Position numbers and translations under genes: made by a program. 5,923 nt of DNA from an uncultured Acholeplasmatales bacterium (lineage in GTDB: Bacteria; Bacillota_I; Bacilli_A; ML615J-28; CAG-698): positions 1-5,923 of the forward strand of contig CALEGD010000146.1 in assembly GCA_937877075.1 (NCBI GenBank), in the 5' to 3' direction. Under the pieces are notes generated by a model. It had not been told where the DNA came from. It did no database searches and saw nothing but the letters and a program-made list of their open reading frames with translations. Position 1 is the stretch's first letter; every line of letters begins with the position of its first letter. This document shows positions 1 through 5,772 of the stretch, piece after piece.

Positions 1-2
1 AA

Positions 3-344
3 ATACAAATAGTTGGAGAAAGCATAGAGTCGTTTAAATATCTAAAGTTCCAAGAACCGGTCAACCAGACCAGCAGTTTTGGCTTAAAGCTCCTTCGGTT
101 CAGCTTCCTCCGAAATCTCCTACTTGAACATCCCCGAATTGACCACAATTTATGTATCAAATGCGGGGAATGTGCTAAAATCTGTCCTCCGAAAGCAATG
201 ACAATAGTTAAAGGAAAGTATCCGAGGCTCAAAACAACACAATGCATCCGTTGTTGGTGCTGTGCTGAGGTTTGTCCGAATAACGCAATCCAAAAAACAA
301 AAAGACCGTTACTTGGCCGAATAACTCTAAAAAATAGGGAATAA
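3..344 (+). CDS. DUF362-type iron-sulfur protein, C-terminal part (5' end outside window)
   Basis: This is the last 113 codons of a gene that enters from the left; the frame opens at base 3 and ends at TAA 342-344. Two bacterial ferredoxin motifs are visible, each CxxCxxCxxxCP: C51, C54, C57 and C61 of the fragment, then C81, C84, C87 and C91. They should hold two 4Fe-4S clusters. The second motif carries an extra Cys in the run RCWCC, a pattern I associate with proteins that have an N-terminal DUF362 domain and a C-terminal ferredoxin module. These proteins are presumed cytoplasmic electron carriers or redox enzymes, and their substrate is generally unknown. The DUF362 domain itself is not in the window, so a plain 2[4Fe-4S] ferredoxin-domain protein remains possible. 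The gene is followed by its own terminator at 400-444. A short basic tail follows the second cluster. Confidence 0.75.
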   Translation: MQIVGESIESFKYLKFQEPVNQTSSFGLKLLRFSFLRNLLLEHPRIDHNLCIKCGECAKICPPKAMTIVKGKYPRLKTTQCIRCWCCAEVCPNNAIQKTKRPLLGRITLKNRE

Positions 345-399
345 AACTAGGTAGGTTAATAAACTGTTTGGGGATAAATTTTAAATACTTAATACAATG

Positions 400-444
400 A
401 AAAAGCCAAGTGTAATTAGGTTTAATCTAATCTCTTGGTTTTTT
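400..444 (+). terminator. Rho-independent terminator of the DUF362-type gene
   Basis: An outer stem pairs 400-410 (AAAAAGCCAAG) with 434-444 (CTTGGTTTTTT), with one G-T pair. A second short stem inside the loop pairs ATTAG (414-418) with CTAAT (426-430). The T run forms the 3' arm, as expected for a terminator. Read on the minus strand it also ends in a T run, so it may act in both directions as a back-up for the LysM gene transcript. Confidence 0.75.
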
Positions 445-570
445 ATGGTTAATATTGATCTCGCCTCATTATAATCAGATAGATAACATTATTAAAGTCA
501 GTCTTTTTAAAGACTCTTAATTAGAATGTCTTAGCTTGATGCAATTTTAATATACCTTACTTTTAAAATT
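445..570. other. AT-rich intergenic spacer, no gene recognised
   Basis: This spacer lies between two terminators that face each other from the converging DUF362-type and LysM genes. It holds no plausible reading frame with a ribosome binding site and no tRNA-like fold. The only structure seen is a small inverted repeat at 500-515 (AGTCTTT, two bases, AAAGACT) without a T tail. Confidence 0.6.
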
Positions 571-597
571 AAAAAGCAAGAACAAATCTTGCTTTTT
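571..597 (-). terminator. Rho-independent terminator of the LysM gene, overlapping its stop codon
   Basis: A perfect 11-bp stem pairs 571-581 (AAAAAGCAAGA) with 587-597 (TCTTGCTTTTT), with a five-base loop. The TAA stop of the LysM gene (598-596) shares two bases with the stem, so the hairpin begins in the stop codon. The structure is symmetrical and could also stop plus-strand transcription. Confidence 0.85.
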
Positions 598-1102
598 ATC
601 TTCGTTTTCGCTGTGGAAAATAAACCGGATAAACGATATATGTATAAGGGATATTACGGGGATAATTGTAATTCCCCAAGTAGGACTGGTAAACTTTATC
701 TTGAGGCTTTGTTGCAGTTTTAATCTTAGGTTTTTCAGATTTTTGTGAGGTTTTTTCTTCTGTATCTATTTCAATGGTCTTAATTGAATGTTCTTCGCCT
801 TTTTCATCAATTTTGATTTCCTTTTCGACCGTTTCTTCTTTTCCCTGAAATATCACTTCCTCAACCGAGCCGAATTGCTCATCGGTTAATTTGGGATAAT
901 AGTCTTCGATAAACGGTTCCATTTCGTTCACGTCTTGTTCAATTACCTCTGTAATCGCTGGAATTTTAAGTTTTGTCCCGGGAACTAACCGATCCCAGAT
1001 GCGTATATGCCTGTTTTCTTCAACTAATTCATCTTTAGTAAGATTAAACAAAAAGAGGATATCCTCAAGAGTTTCGCCGGTTCTGACGATGTGAAATTTC
1101 AA
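596..1102 (-). CDS. LysM-domain protein, SafA-like, probable spore coat protein
   Basis: A 168-residue protein without a signal peptide or membrane segment. Residues 1-48 form one LysM domain (starts MKFHIVRTGETL, ends PGTKLKIP), which in this family binds peptidoglycan-type glycans. The N-terminus resembles SafA, the LysM protein that directs inner spore coat assembly in Bacillus. Residues 50-110 are strongly acidic, 110-135 lysine-rich, and the last 31 residues (from YQSY) hold eight tyrosines and end in QRKRR. SafA of B. subtilis is much longer (387 residues), so this is at best a short relative. The position just behind cotE supports a spore coat role. I chose TTG at 1102 because AGGTGA (1113-1108) lies five bases upstream; the alternative GTG at 1111 lies inside that ribosome binding site. 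A general cell-wall LysM protein is the alternative. Confidence 0.7.
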   Translation of the reverse strand: MKFHIVRTGETLEDILFLFNLTKDELVEENRHIRIWDRLVPGTKLKIPAITEVIEQDVNEMEPFIEDYYPKLTDEQFGSVEEVIFQGKEETVEKEIKIDEKGEEHSIKTIEIDTEEKTSQKSEKPKIKTATKPQDKVYQSYLGNYNYPRNIPYTYIVYPVYFPQRKRR

Positions 1103-1107
1103 ATTAA

Positions 1108-1113
1108 TCACCT
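1108..1113 (-). promoter_or_regulatory. Ribosome binding site that fixes a TTG start for the LysM gene
   Basis: AGGTGA is followed by five bases and TTG at 1102. The upstream GTG (1111-1109) is part of this site and so cannot be the start. Confidence 0.7.
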
Positions 1114-1151
1114 ATTATATACTTATGAAGCCGTTAACTTACTTATAACAA

Positions 1152-1173
1152 AAATCGTATTTAAATACGATTT
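1152..1173 (-). terminator. Probable terminator of cotE, overlapping its stop codon
   Basis: A perfect 22-base palindrome: AAATCGTA, a TTTAAA centre, then TACGATTT. On the minus strand it is followed by two more T, giving a run of five T after the stem. The cotE stop TAA occupies 1174-1172, so the hairpin starts inside the stop codon. The stem holds only two G-C pairs and is therefore weak; some readthrough into the LysM gene is likely. Confidence 0.6.
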
Positions 1174-1690
1174 AGTTTGGTTGTATAAAGTTCTCATTAA
1201 TTTCATTTTCAAAATTGTCATCTATCGGTTCATAACTTTCCATTTGTGTGAAAACAGTAACCATCATTTTCGTTTCGCCGATGACTTCTGCAACGACTTC
1301 GAAAACAATATCCACTTCAATTTCGGAGTTAACTATCTTGGCATTAGTACATGTCGGTTGTTGGACGATCCTTACGATTACATCCTGGGAATTGGCATTA
1401 ACTTCTTTTACAATTTGTCTTGTGTTAATGGTATTGGTGTACCCGACAACCTTTTTCGCAATGTCGGTCTTTGTATTGTCATCATGAGAAAACCAGATGT
1501 TAATTTCAAAATTGCCTACCAATTCCACCCGGTTGTTATCAGATAAGGCGGCTTCAAATTCATGGTTAATTACCCAGACTCCCAAAATACTGAAAGCTTC
1601 GTATCTTGGAATGACATTTTCTTTAATTCGAATGGTTTTTTTGCCTTTGCCGACTATCGCCTTAGTTACAATTTCACGGATTTCATTCAT
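1172..1690 (-). CDS. cotE: Outer spore coat morphogenetic protein CotE
   Basis: A 172-residue protein close in length to B. subtilis CotE (181). It matches CotE along its length: the opening MNEIREIVTKAIVGKGKK, the segment SILGVWVINHEFEA, the motif HDDNTKTD, VRIVQQPTC, and AEVIGETKMMV near the end. The C-terminus is acidic and Asn-rich (EPIDDNFENEINENF), as the CotE tail is. In Bacillus, CotE is made in the mother cell, is recruited to the forespore surface through SpoIVA and SpoVID, and is needed to build the outer coat. The start at 1690 follows GAGGAGGG (1704-1697) at six bases. The gene lies 71 bp behind miaB on the same strand. In B. subtilis ricA separates the two and mutS follows cotE; here ricA is missing and a LysM gene follows. 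I see no clear sporulation promoter in the 71-bp gap. Confidence 0.92.
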   Translation of the reverse strand: MNEIREIVTKAIVGKGKKTIRIKENVIPRYEAFSILGVWVINHEFEAALSDNNRVELVGNFEINIWFSHDDNTKTDIAKKVVGYTNTINTRQIVKEVNANSQDVIVRIVQQPTCTNAKIVNSEIEVDIVFEVVAEVIGETKMMVTVFTQMESYEPIDDNFENEINENFIQPN

Positions 1691-1761
1691 TCATATCCCT
1701 CCTCAATAACAATATATTCACCCACAAGAACTATTGCTACTAGGTAATAATCTAATTTATA

Positions 1762-3204
1762 CTATGAATGATCCTTTACAATTATACCACGCAAATGCCA
1801 GGTATAAGCTTTCTCTATTTTTAGATCAATTATTTTTCCGATCAAACTCTTATCACCTTCGAAATTGACAAGTTTATTATGTTCGGTATACCCGCTTAAA
1901 AGATTATTTTTTTGACTGAGTCCCTCGACCAACACCTTAACAGTCATTCCTTCAAAGCGTTGATTTCCTTTTAGATAACCTTCATTAATCAATTTATTTA
2001 AGCGTTGCAGTCTTTCTTTTTTGGTTTCCGAATCTAAATCTTCAACATATTTGGCCGCCGGAGTTCCTTCCCGAGGCGAAAAGATAAAGGTAAAGGCTCC
2101 CTCGAAATCAACTTTTCTAACCAAGTCAAGGGTTTCTTCAAAATCTTGACCAGTTTCACCGGGAAAACCAACTATAATATCAGTGGTAATCGATATACTT
2201 GGAATCAAATTTTTCAATCTCTCAACTTTCTCCAAATACTCTTCCTTTGTATATTTGCGATTCATCTTTTTAAGGATTCTATTGCTTCCTGATTGGACGG
2301 GCAAATGTAGGTGTGGCATAATATTTCCACCCTTTGCCATGACTTTAATAGTATCTTCGTCAAGATCACGAGGATGTGAAGTAGTAAATCTGATTCTTGG
2401 TATTTCAATCTTCCAAAGGTCCAGCAGTAGATTTGAGAAAGTATAATCTATATTTAAATCCTTTCCATAGGCATTAACATTCTGGCCGAGTAAGGTTACT
2501 TCTTGATAACCCTCACGAGCCAATTCCTTTACTTCTTCAATAATATCCTCCGGATTTCTAGATCTTTCTTTACCTCGAGTATAAGGAACGATGCAATAAG
2601 TACAAAACTCATCACAGCCATACATAATATTCACCCAAGCTTTGCGATCATGTGCACGTTTGCTGGGAATTCCTTCGATAATCTTCCCTTCTTCTGAAAA
2701 GACTTCTACTACTTTTTCTTTGGTTAGGTAAGCATCATATAAATATTCACCCAATTTGTGAATATTATGAGTTCCGAACACCAAATCAATATGAGGATAT
2801 TTTTCTTTGACCGTATTTACAACTTTTTCTTCCTGAGGCATGCACCCACAAATACCAATCAAAAGATCAGGATTATGTCTTTTAATCTTTTTAATTCTAC
2901 CCAGTTCACCAAAAACTCGACTCTCCGCAGTTTCACGGATTGCACAAGTGTTAAAAAGAATGACATCAGCTTCTTCTTCTATTTCAGTGGGTTGAAATCC
3001 TAATTGTTGGAGAATACCCGCCATCTTTTCACTGTCGGCCTCATTCCCCTGACATCCATAAGTCTTAATCAAATATGTCTTTTCTTTACCTAAATTAGTT
3101 AAATGTTCATCAAGCTCATATCTGATTGTTTCAATATTTTTGTTTATTCTTTTTCTTGCATCCTTCATTGAAGGGCCAAAATATTTACTATAATCTTTTT
3201 CCAT
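1762..3204 (-). CDS. miaB: tRNA-2-methylthio-N6-dimethylallyladenosine synthase MiaB
   Basis: A 480-residue radical-SAM methylthiotransferase that converts i6A37 to ms2i6A37 in tRNAs reading UNN codons. Domains in order: an N-terminal extension of about 40 residues, as in B. subtilis MiaB; the UPF0004 domain, with the auxiliary-cluster cysteines C51 (KTYGCQ), C87 (NTCAIR) and C121 (CGCMPQEE); the radical-SAM domain with CxxxCxxC at C197, C201 and C204 (YGCDEFCTYC); and a TRAM domain over about the last 65 residues. The usual YGCQMN reads YGCQGN here, a Met to Gly change next to a cluster cysteine. ATG at 3204 is chosen because TAAGGTG (3217-3211) lies six bases upstream. ATG at 3210 abuts that site, and an in-frame ATG at 3255 lies in the -35 box. 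The gene is transcribed from the promoter at 3227-3255 and probably reads on into cotE, since no terminator lies between them. Confidence 0.96.
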   Translation of the reverse strand: MEKDYSKYFGPSMKDARKRINKNIETIRYELDEHLTNLGKEKTYLIKTYGCQGNEADSEKMAGILQQLGFQPTEIEEEADVILFNTCAIRETAESRVFGELGRIKKIKRHNPDLLIGICGCMPQEEKVVNTVKEKYPHIDLVFGTHNIHKLGEYLYDAYLTKEKVVEVFSEEGKIIEGIPSKRAHDRKAWVNIMYGCDEFCTYCIVPYTRGKERSRNPEDIIEEVKELAREGYQEVTLLGQNVNAYGKDLNIDYTFSNLLLDLWKIEIPRIRFTTSHPRDLDEDTIKVMAKGGNIMPHLHLPVQSGSNRILKKMNRKYTKEEYLEKVERLKNLIPSISITTDIIVGFPGETGQDFEETLDLVRKVDFEGAFTFIFSPREGTPAAKYVEDLDSETKKERLQRLNKLINEGYLKGNQRFEGMTVKVLVEGLSQKNNLLSGYTEHNKLVNFEGDKSLIGKIIDLKIEKAYTWHLRGIIVKDHS

Positions 3205-3210
3205 TTTCAT

Positions 3211-3217
3211 CACCTTA
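3211..3217 (-). promoter_or_regulatory. Ribosome binding site of miaB
   Basis: TAAGGTG lies six bases from ATG 3204. It rules out the in-frame ATG codons at 3210 and 3255. Confidence 0.75.
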
Positions 3218-3226
3218 TATTTTATT

Positions 3227-3255
3227 ATTATACTAATTTTTATGGGAAAAATCAA
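3227..3255 (-). promoter_or_regulatory. Sigma-A type promoter of miaB
   Basis: The -35 box TTGATT (3255-3250) and the perfect -10 box TATAAT (3232-3227) are separated by 17 bases. Transcription should begin near 3220, giving a leader of about 16 bases that contains the ribosome binding site. Confidence 0.8.
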
Positions 3256-3271
3256 TCTTTAGTTATAATTG

Positions 3272-3293
3272 TCAAGAGGAGAACTTTTCTTGA
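3272..3293. repeat. Short inverted repeat between divergent promoters, possible operator
   Basis: TCAAGA (3272-3277) and TCTTGA (3288-3293) form a 6-bp inverted repeat with a 10-base spacer. The right arm overlaps the -35 box of the kinase promoter. The repeat is short enough to occur by chance. Confidence 0.2.
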
Positions 3294-3318
3294 AACAATC
3301 AGATAAAAATGGTAAAAT
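3290..3318 (+). promoter_or_regulatory. Sigma-A type promoter of the kinase gene
   Basis: TTGAAA (3290-3295), 17 bases, TAAAAT (3313-3318). Transcription should start near 3324-3325, right at the ribosome binding site AGGTGA (3324-3329), so the leader would be only about 9-10 bases. Confidence 0.75.
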
Positions 3319-3333
3319 AATTTAGGTGAAATT

Positions 3334-4347
3334 ATGAAACAATACTTCGAATATTATCATCGGAATTTTCCGAAAAGCACTATTCAGGATTATTTAAAAT
3401 TACTTTATCAAATGTGCTTTGGTCCCAAACATTTTTTCAAGAACCCAGAGCTACCCTTATTTTTTCTACAGGAAGAACTAGCCGGTCTCAAAGAAAGTAA
3501 GTTTAGAGATAATCTTTATGATTATGTCGGGCAAAATTTTGTCAGGGTTAATCTACGACCATATCGGGACTTTGGTCTAAGTTTGGAAAACTTAGTTACA
3601 AAATTCTTAACTTCTACTATATCTGACATAGTGAAATTTGATTACAATAACGCTTTATCTGATCTAAAAACTTTCCTCACGGGACTTTTTTCAGAATCTG
3701 AAATAAATGCAGTTTTCCAAAAGTATCTTGAAGATGGTTCCCCTGCAGTAAGTCATAGTCAGATCTACAAAGATTCTTATTTTCCTGCTTATCGTTTAAT
3801 AGAAAGCAGATTATTAGATCAAGAAATGAAATTACTGCAAATTCAAAATTTTATAAGCAGACTCCCTTCAAACCAACTCTCAATCATTGCCCTAGAAGGC
3901 GGATCCTGTAGTGGAAAAACTACTATTTCAAATGAACTTTCAAAAAGAGAAAACATTACCGTTATTCATGTTGATGACTTCTTTGATAACAGCAACGATA
4001 AAATCGGAATCAATTCCTCAAGGATTTTAGAAGAAATAATAATGCGTGCCCAACCGGAGAAACCTCTTTCGTACCGGCGTTTTGACTGTACCAGCGGGAA
4101 ATTTATTGAAGAAGATATTGAAATGACAAATATACTGATTATTGAAGGCGTCTATTCTGCTAATCTTTCCTTAAGAAAGTATTACAATGCCATTATATTT
4201 CTTGAAGCATCAGAAAGTGAACAAATTTCAAGACTAAAAGAACGCTCAAATAAACTTTTTTCATGTTTCCTTAATGAATGGATACCCAGAGAAAAGCGAT
4301 ATTTTGAAAGAGAAAATGTCTATTTGGATTCTGATCTGATAGTATAA
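3334..4347 (+). CDS. Uridine-kinase-like P-loop kinase with N-terminal domain of unknown function
   Basis: A 337-residue cytoplasmic protein in two parts. Residues 182-337 are a P-loop kinase of the uridine kinase/phosphoribulokinase type: Walker A GGSCSGKTT (189-197, Lys195), the HVDDFF motif with Asp214 and Asp215 after the second strand, YRRFDC (247-252), LIIEGVYS (268-275, the strand that carries the Walker-B-like acid), a lid-type segment RLKERSNK (300-307), and WIPREKRYF (316-324). It should phosphorylate a nucleoside or similar small hydroxyl substrate using ATP or GTP, but the substrate cannot be read. Residues 1-180 form a helical domain with conserved-looking patches (LLYQMCFGPKHF at 23-34, FVRVNLRP at 69-76, HSQIYKDSYFPAYR at 141-154); I believe similar domains occur in other Firmicute proteins of unknown function. 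The start ATG 3334 follows AGGTGA at four bases. The gene stands alone, divergent from miaB. Confidence 0.8.
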   Translation: MKQYFEYYHRNFPKSTIQDYLKLLYQMCFGPKHFFKNPELPLFFLQEELAGLKESKFRDNLYDYVGQNFVRVNLRPYRDFGLSLENLVTKFLTSTISDIVKFDYNNALSDLKTFLTGLFSESEINAVFQKYLEDGSPAVSHSQIYKDSYFPAYRLIESRLLDQEMKLLQIQNFISRLPSNQLSIIALEGGSCSGKTTISNELSKRENITVIHVDDFFDNSNDKIGINSSRILEEIIMRAQPEKPLSYRRFDCTSGKFIEEDIEMTNILIIEGVYSANLSLRKYYNAIIFLEASESEQISRLKERSNKLFSCFLNEWIPREKRYFERENVYLDSDLIV

Positions 4348-4369
4348 AAAAAGTCCGCAAGGACTTTTT
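4348..4369. terminator. Shared bidirectional terminator between kinase and protease genes
   Basis: A perfect 9-bp stem pairs 4348-4356 (AAAAAGTCC) with 4361-4369 (GGACTTTTT). The loop is GCAA, a GNRA tetraloop, on the plus strand. T runs follow on both strands: five on plus and seven on minus. It starts one base after the kinase stop TAA (4345-4347) and overlaps the protease stop TAA (4370-4368), so one hairpin ends both converging genes. Confidence 0.9.
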
Positions 4370-5117
4370 ATTTTGATTGATTAAATAATGGTTCTTTATT
4401 AATAAATTCCAAGATCTTTTCAATCGGAGTAGCTCCTCCATAAACAAATTCTTCCGCCGATTTTGTGCTTTTTTCAAAACCCCATGTATTAATTCCAACA
4501 ATTTCAAATTTCTGGTTTATGAGCATACTACCGCTGCTTCCAGGCTTTACCAGAGCATCATGTAAGAGGATTTCATAATCAACCTGCTCAATATTTTTAT
4601 ATTGAAGAATCTTCCCAGCGGTGATGATATTTGCCTGACCGGAAGGACTTCCAATCGAAAAAACAATTTCACCTATTTCAGGATTAATATTTGAAAAAGC
4701 TATCGGTATATAAGTTTTTTGTGATTCAAATTTTAGGATTGCGAGATCAAACTCCTTTGAGATCAAAAACAAAGAGCCCTGATAAGAATTTCCGCTACTG
4801 TCATCAATATAATATCTATGGTGATAGTCATCGGATAAATGGACAACATGGGCGTTGGTCAGAACATAGTATTCATCATTAGTGTTGTGGAAAATGACTC
4901 CGCTGCCGGTCCCTTTGTGAGGACCCACTTTTTCTAATCCAAGAATATATTCATAGGTTTCGGTAGTCACCTTTACATTTGAGGTAACCACTACAGTACT
5001 TATATAATTTATTGTGTCAATTTCAACATCGTTATCTGATAAAAAGTCTTGAAATTGACAGGAAGAAAGAAAGAAATATAATAGGGAAATAAAAAGTATT
5101 TGAAGAGGTTTTTTCAA
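4368..5117 (-). CDS. Trypsin-like serine protease lipoprotein (S1C/HtrA-type, no PDZ domain)
   Basis: A 249-residue secreted, membrane-anchored protease. With the TTG start at 5117 it begins MKKPLQ, continues with a hydrophobic stretch, and has a lipobox LSSC with lipidated Cys20. The catalytic triad is visible: His90 in VLTNAHVV, Asp124 in FDLAILKF, Ser195 in KPGSSGSML. GTGSGVIF, SIGSPSG and EIVGINTW are also typical of HtrA/DegP-type enzymes. The usual GNSGG around the serine is GSSGS here. No PDZ domain follows; the protein ends soon after the protease fold. It probably cleaves misfolded or specific proteins at the outer membrane face. The TTG is chosen because GGTGG (5127-5123) lies five bases upstream and MKK fits a signal peptide; in-frame TTG 5129 and GTG 5126 overlap that site. 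It starts two bases after the acetyltransferase stop, so translation is probably coupled. Confidence 0.85.
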   Translation of the reverse strand: MKKPLQILFISLLYFFLSSCQFQDFLSDNDVEIDTINYISTVVVTSNVKVTTETYEYILGLEKVGPHKGTGSGVIFHNTNDEYYVLTNAHVVHLSDDYHHRYYIDDSSGNSYQGSLFLISKEFDLAILKFESQKTYIPIAFSNINPEIGEIVFSIGSPSGQANIITAGKILQYKNIEQVDYEILLHDALVKPGSSGSMLINQKFEIVGINTWGFEKSTKSAEEFVYGGATPIEKILEFINKEPLFNQSK

Positions 5118-5119
5118 TT

Positions 5120-5689
5120 TTACCACCAATTTTTTTCGTATATTCTTTGATAATAATCATCATCGATTATAGCATAGCAATCTATATCTTTTATCGAGCC
5201 ATCATAAAGAAGATATCCTTTTCTTTTTGTACCTTCAAAAGTAAGTCCGAGTTTTTCACAGACCCGCCGAGATTGTTTATTGTTTGTAAAGGTGGTACAT
5301 TCGATCCGTTTTAGCCACAACTTCTCAAAACCCCAAGCGATAACATGTTTGGAAGCTTCAAGAGCAATTCCTCTTCCCCAGTAATCGGGATTAACGGTAT
5401 AACCAAGCTCCGCTCTATGATTCCGAACATATGTGTGAAGTTCAACGGTTCCGACCATTTTATTGTTTTCTTTCCAAACAATAGCAAAAACACCTAATTG
5501 ACCGTATTTCTTTTTCCCTTGAAACAACTTTATTACAGTCCTGGTTTCACTGAGAGAGGTATGAGGTTGCCAGCCAGCACTAGGCCCAATCATCGGGAGC
5601 CTAGCATATTCAAACATATCATTGGCATCATATTCTTCTATTTCCCTCAATAATAGTCTTCCAGTTGAAATAACAGGTAATTTTTCCAT
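5120..5689 (-). CDS. GNAT family N-acetyltransferase (RimJ/RimL-like)
   Basis: A 189-residue cytoplasmic acetyl-CoA-dependent acetyltransferase. The layout is that of the RimJ/RimL-like GNAT group: STGRLLLREIEEYDAND near the N-terminus, the central strand GTVELHTYV (80-88), AELGYTVNPDYWGRGIALEA (93-112) with the acetyl-CoA pyrophosphate loop WGRGIA, and the late motif NNKQSRRVCEKLGLTFEG (136-153). The acceptor could be a ribosomal protein N-terminus or a small molecule and cannot be predicted. ATG 5689 is preferred: GGAAGGGTG (5704-5696) lies seven bases upstream, while the in-frame ATG at 5707 has no ribosome binding site and lies at or just before the predicted transcription start. It is the first gene of an operon with the lipoprotein protease; its last two codons (Trp-Trp) supply that gene's ribosome binding site. 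Confidence 0.88.
   Translation of the reverse strand: MEKLPVISTGRLLLREIEEYDANDMFEYARLPMIGPSAGWQPHTSLSETRTVIKLFQGKKKYGQLGVFAIVWKENNKMVGTVELHTYVRNHRAELGYTVNPDYWGRGIALEASKHVIAWGFEKLWLKRIECTTFTNNKQSRRVCEKLGLTFEGTKRKGYLLYDGSIKDIDCYAIIDDDYYQRIYEKNWW
5123..5127 (-). promoter_or_regulatory. Ribosome binding site of the protease, inside the end of the acetyltransferase gene
   Basis: GGTGG is made of the last two Trp codons of the acetyltransferase gene, which ends TGG TGG TAA. Five bases separate it from TTG 5117. GGTGGT resembles the GGTGAT of the other genes with one possible G-U pair to the 16S tail. Confidence 0.6.
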
Positions 5690-5710
5690 ATCAAAACACC
5701 CTTCCATTAT

Positions 5711-5739
5711 ATTATATATAAATTAGAAATAAGATGCAA
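5711..5739 (-). promoter_or_regulatory. Sigma-A type promoter of the acetyltransferase-protease operon
   Basis: TTGCAT (5739-5734), 17 bases, TATAAT (5716-5711). The start of transcription would be near 5704, within the in-frame ATG region at 5707-5705. This supports translation from ATG 5689 with a leader of about 15 bases. Confidence 0.75.
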
Positions 5740-5772
5740 CAGAACAAAGTGAAAAATAAATTTTCTCTCTCT

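Noticed and set aside
500..515. Inverted repeat AGTCTTT-TT-AAAGACT as a terminator or operator
   Set aside because: There is no T run after it on either strand, no promoter near it, and both flanking genes already have better terminators.
1091..1546. Plus-strand frame of about 150 codons opposite cotE
   Set aside because: It lies antisense to a clearly recognised CotE, has no ribosome binding site and its translation matches no family; it is a shadow frame. The shorter plus frames at 1248-1747 were rejected for the same reason.
1691..1761. Sigma-E or sigma-K promoter for cotE in the miaB-cotE gap
   Set aside because: No acceptable -35/-10 pair at the right distance was found; GAATATATT alone is too weak to report.
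3205..3255. Longer MiaB N-terminus starting at 3255
   Set aside because: That ATG sits in the -35 box and the added residues would be encoded across the promoter; the ribosome binding site points to ATG 3204.
4271..4507. Minus-strand frame over the kinase/protease junction
   Set aside because: It spans the shared terminator, overlaps two supported genes in another frame and has no recognisable domain.
596..5707. UGA recoded as Trp, as in some mollicutes
   Set aside because: Trp residues at conserved places (MiaB KAWVN, kinase WIPRE, acetyltransferase WGRG) are TGG and the frames close properly with TAA or TAG; nothing requires recoding, though the absence of TGA stops means it is not disproved.
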